From Bacteroidia bacterium (GTDB lineage: Bacteria; Bacteroidota; Bacteroidia; Flavobacteriales; Flavobacteriaceae), in the NCBI GenBank assembly GCA_030430385.1, contig JAUIFO010000007.1, forward strand, positions 155,713 to 219,712: 64,000 bases of DNA, written 5' to 3'. The notes beneath the pieces were generated by a model. It made no database searches. It saw nothing but the letters and a program-made list of their open reading frames with translations, and was not told where the DNA came from. This document shows positions 63,601 to 64,000 of this stretch, in pieces. How positions within the stretch are numbered: the stretch's first letter is position 1; each line of letters begins with the position of its first letter. The position numbers were made by a program, and so were the translations under genes.

Positions 63601-64000
63601 GTCCTGATGCTTTGGAAGGTGATGGTGGTTTTACAGCTGCTGATTTGGATGGAGATGATTCTTTAGGTGATGTTGTTGATGCTAATGGTATTCCTCAAGT
63701 AGGAGGCTCTTCAGGTCAACAAAATGACATAAGTTCTACTGATCCTTCTACTGATGGTTGTGAAGACCCTATTATCATAGCCGAGAAGACCGCAGTAGTT
63801 GTAGACAATGGCGATGGTGTACTAGGAGCAGGTGATGTTATCAATTACACAATTACAGTAAACAATGCTGGTGATGTGACCCTTACAGGTGTAGGTATTG
63901 TCGATACGTTAACGGACTTTAATGGAATAGTACTGAGCTTAGATTCAGGCCCTACGTTTGATCCATTGAACTCAGACAACGTAGAAGGTACATTAGGCGT
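60636..64000 (+). CDS. Giant secreted adhesin-like protein, 3' end outside window
   Basis: An ATG at 60636 opens a stop-free frame to the window end: at least 1121 residues. A signal peptide (SICLLVFSFQISFSQ, about residues 16-30) precedes a ~170-residue beta domain (NGATNCGNCAPPGWFDLGG). A cadherin/Ig-like domain (about 205-310) has FTPNPGFTGTATLDYTVQDD. Thrombospondin type 3-like Ca-binding stretches follow (DCDNDGVPNSLDVCQGFDD; DGCDLDDDNDGLLDSVEC), and a duplicated 57-residue unit (about 636-692 and 981-1037: DSDSDNDGCPDALEGDGGF). A DUF11-type repeat begins about 1050 (VINYTITVNNAGDVTLTGVG). Such proteins are T9SS-exported surface adhesins or gliding-related filaments; the sorting domain would lie beyond the window. 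Confidence 0.9.
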   Translation, partial: MKISTRFSFTKSPFFSICLLVFSFQISFSQTISPTNGATNCGNCAPPGWFDLGGTPDVSDVNTVAAAPAGGLGAGEAWTNAPVPVPPNGDANWITIRDVGSLAAEESIGTTLGGLTIGRTYEVIIYSMSAVTSTYSPQYINFFDYQVGTQPRVSITPVTQEVWGTTVARFVADAASMSFTFFPGTDMGSNTANLESVNLAVTLNAVNTVPIADDNSDTTPFNTPTTFNVTSTDVDFDGNIVDSTVDLDPSAPGIQSSITTVDGDWSVDALGNVTFTPNPGFTGTATLDYTVQDDYVVDGNPQPATSNVAALSVEVIDITAQDDDFSATPFNPEVGNNTTSVFADNGNGVDDANGSPATDANIDNNIAITNNGGLAGVTINSDGTINIPINSVPGTYTVEYTICLDIDNSICDTAEATIVIGDCLDFPVNDCDNDGVPNSLDVCQGFDDTADEDGDSIPDGCDLDDDNDGLLDSVECNASNALVNGDFAANLATGWTESGDLDWFRSGIGGGIARFTADNSDSTFEQTVTNLYPGVITAFTFQDAADDSSPIDATLEISIDGSIVYSKTAAEIQADNGGVNTFATQTLLFVSPTGTSTVSIRAFSSGPGVSDDFRLDNVVFELCQDTDGGGTPDILDSDSDNDGCPDALEGDGGFMLTDLDADDTLGDTVDANGIPQVGGSTGQQNDVSATNPLLGSGECDDDGDGVSNNNDQCPGFDDNQNNDGDLYADGCDLDDDNDGLLDTIEQGNTVNAQPICGGQTTLDFSNVPTEEIGDGILASILEGEVFRFANVAPGVDALVTINEIYNCFITVIDSNASDPSFFKPETRVGNVPAGQRPFVEYQIDFVQSGTTTPFVIPELFINFNDLDGNADILEQNWTEYPISYTLDNPTEITVTDESPWIVGTSSTTNFPGTSNANPSINYSSRYLNTSSQTIRLGVQVTNANIPVTRRHSVEFNCVDNFNNPVTVLFDTDEDGIPNHLDSDSDNDGCPDALEGDGGFTAADLDGDDSLGDVVDANGIPQVGGSSGQQNDISSTDPSTDGCEDPIIIAEKTAVVVDNGDGVLGAGDVINYTITVNNAGDVTLTGVGIVDTLTDFNGIVLSLDSGPTFDPLNSDNVEGTLG
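62541..62711 (+). repeat. Internal repeat copy 1 of the giant gene
   Basis: 171 bases encoding DSDSDNDGCPDALEGDGGF and IPQVGGSTGQQNDVSATNP. It is closely matched by 63576-63746, at a 1035-base offset, in the same frame. Confidence 0.88.
63576..63746 (+). repeat. Internal repeat copy 2 of the giant gene
   Basis: The same 171-base length as copy 1, encoding DSDSDNDGCPDALEGDGGF and IPQVGGSSGQQNDISSTDP. DNA identity is high at the start and middle of the unit. DUF11-type sequence follows. Confidence 0.88.

Noticed and set aside
1..64000. CRISPR arrays, IS elements, prophage, rRNA
   Set aside because: No regularly spaced direct repeats, transposase genes, phage structural genes or rRNA sequences were found; the fibre-like gene at 9109 alone is not evidence of a phage.

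Overview
The window looks like a chromosomal segment of a marine-type Flavobacteriaceae (Bacteroidota), close to genera such as Winogradskyella or Psychroserpens; the genus is inference. The evidence is: low-GC DNA; TAnnTTTG -7 promoter boxes with an upstream TTG; almost no Shine-Dalgarno sequences except a strong one before rpsU; type IX secretion (T9SS) C-terminal sorting domains; SpII lipoproteins; DUF2851 and DUF1343 proteins; and the order rpsU, xerC, hpf, tRNA Thr-Tyr-Gly-Thr, tuf, tRNA-Trp, secE, nusG, rplKAJL, rpoBC.

Region 1 (1-16240) is a strand-mosaic surface-glycan locus. It has an acyltransferase-like protein cut by the window edge, a PLP sugar aminotransferase, two related Wzx-type flippases lying tail to tail, a sulfotransferase, a GT-B and three GT-A glycosyltransferases, a WxcM/FdtA-like sugar ketoisomerase, a 2OG-Fe(II) oxygenase, a putative methyltransferase and a secreted beta-helix protein. 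Inside it sits a two-gene secreted unit: a tail-fibre-like coiled-coil protein and a subtilase-like T9SS protein that lacks the usual catalytic aspartate.

Region 2 (16237-42811) is mostly housekeeping and envelope functions: ftsE; a large TPR protein coupled to an outer-membrane barrel; an amidohydrolase lipoprotein; a YkgJ/thioredoxin-like/sterol desaturase/GDPD operon; a small family of secreted proteins with an embedded 54-codon ORF that may be a third member; a NamZ-like lipoprotein; a LolC/E-type permease; a cystathionine beta-synthase-like enzyme; an AraC regulator; a Ycf48-like T9SS protein; DUF2851, PspC and K+ channel genes; an AGCS symporter; an HhH protein; an acyl-CoA dehydrogenase; and a CarboxypepD_reg-like protein. 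Several short dispersed palindromic repeats lie in the gaps, and one is read as part of a coding sequence.

Region 3 (42830-60143) is the translation/transcription block. It carries visible regulatory RNA structures: the strong SD of rpsU, a terminator-like hairpin starting at the predicted +1 of the tRNA-tuf operon, a hairpin after tuf, a terminator-like hairpin between rplL and rpoB, and a perfect 14-bp hairpin between rpoB and rpoC. DUF3467, a 4Fe-4S protein and prfC follow.

Region 4 (60144-64000) has a 490-bp non-coding stretch with a candidate promoter plus terminator (possible small RNA or attenuated leader), then the 5' part of a giant secreted adhesin-like gene with Ca-binding repeats, open at the window end. 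No rRNA, CRISPR array, insertion sequence or prophage was seen.
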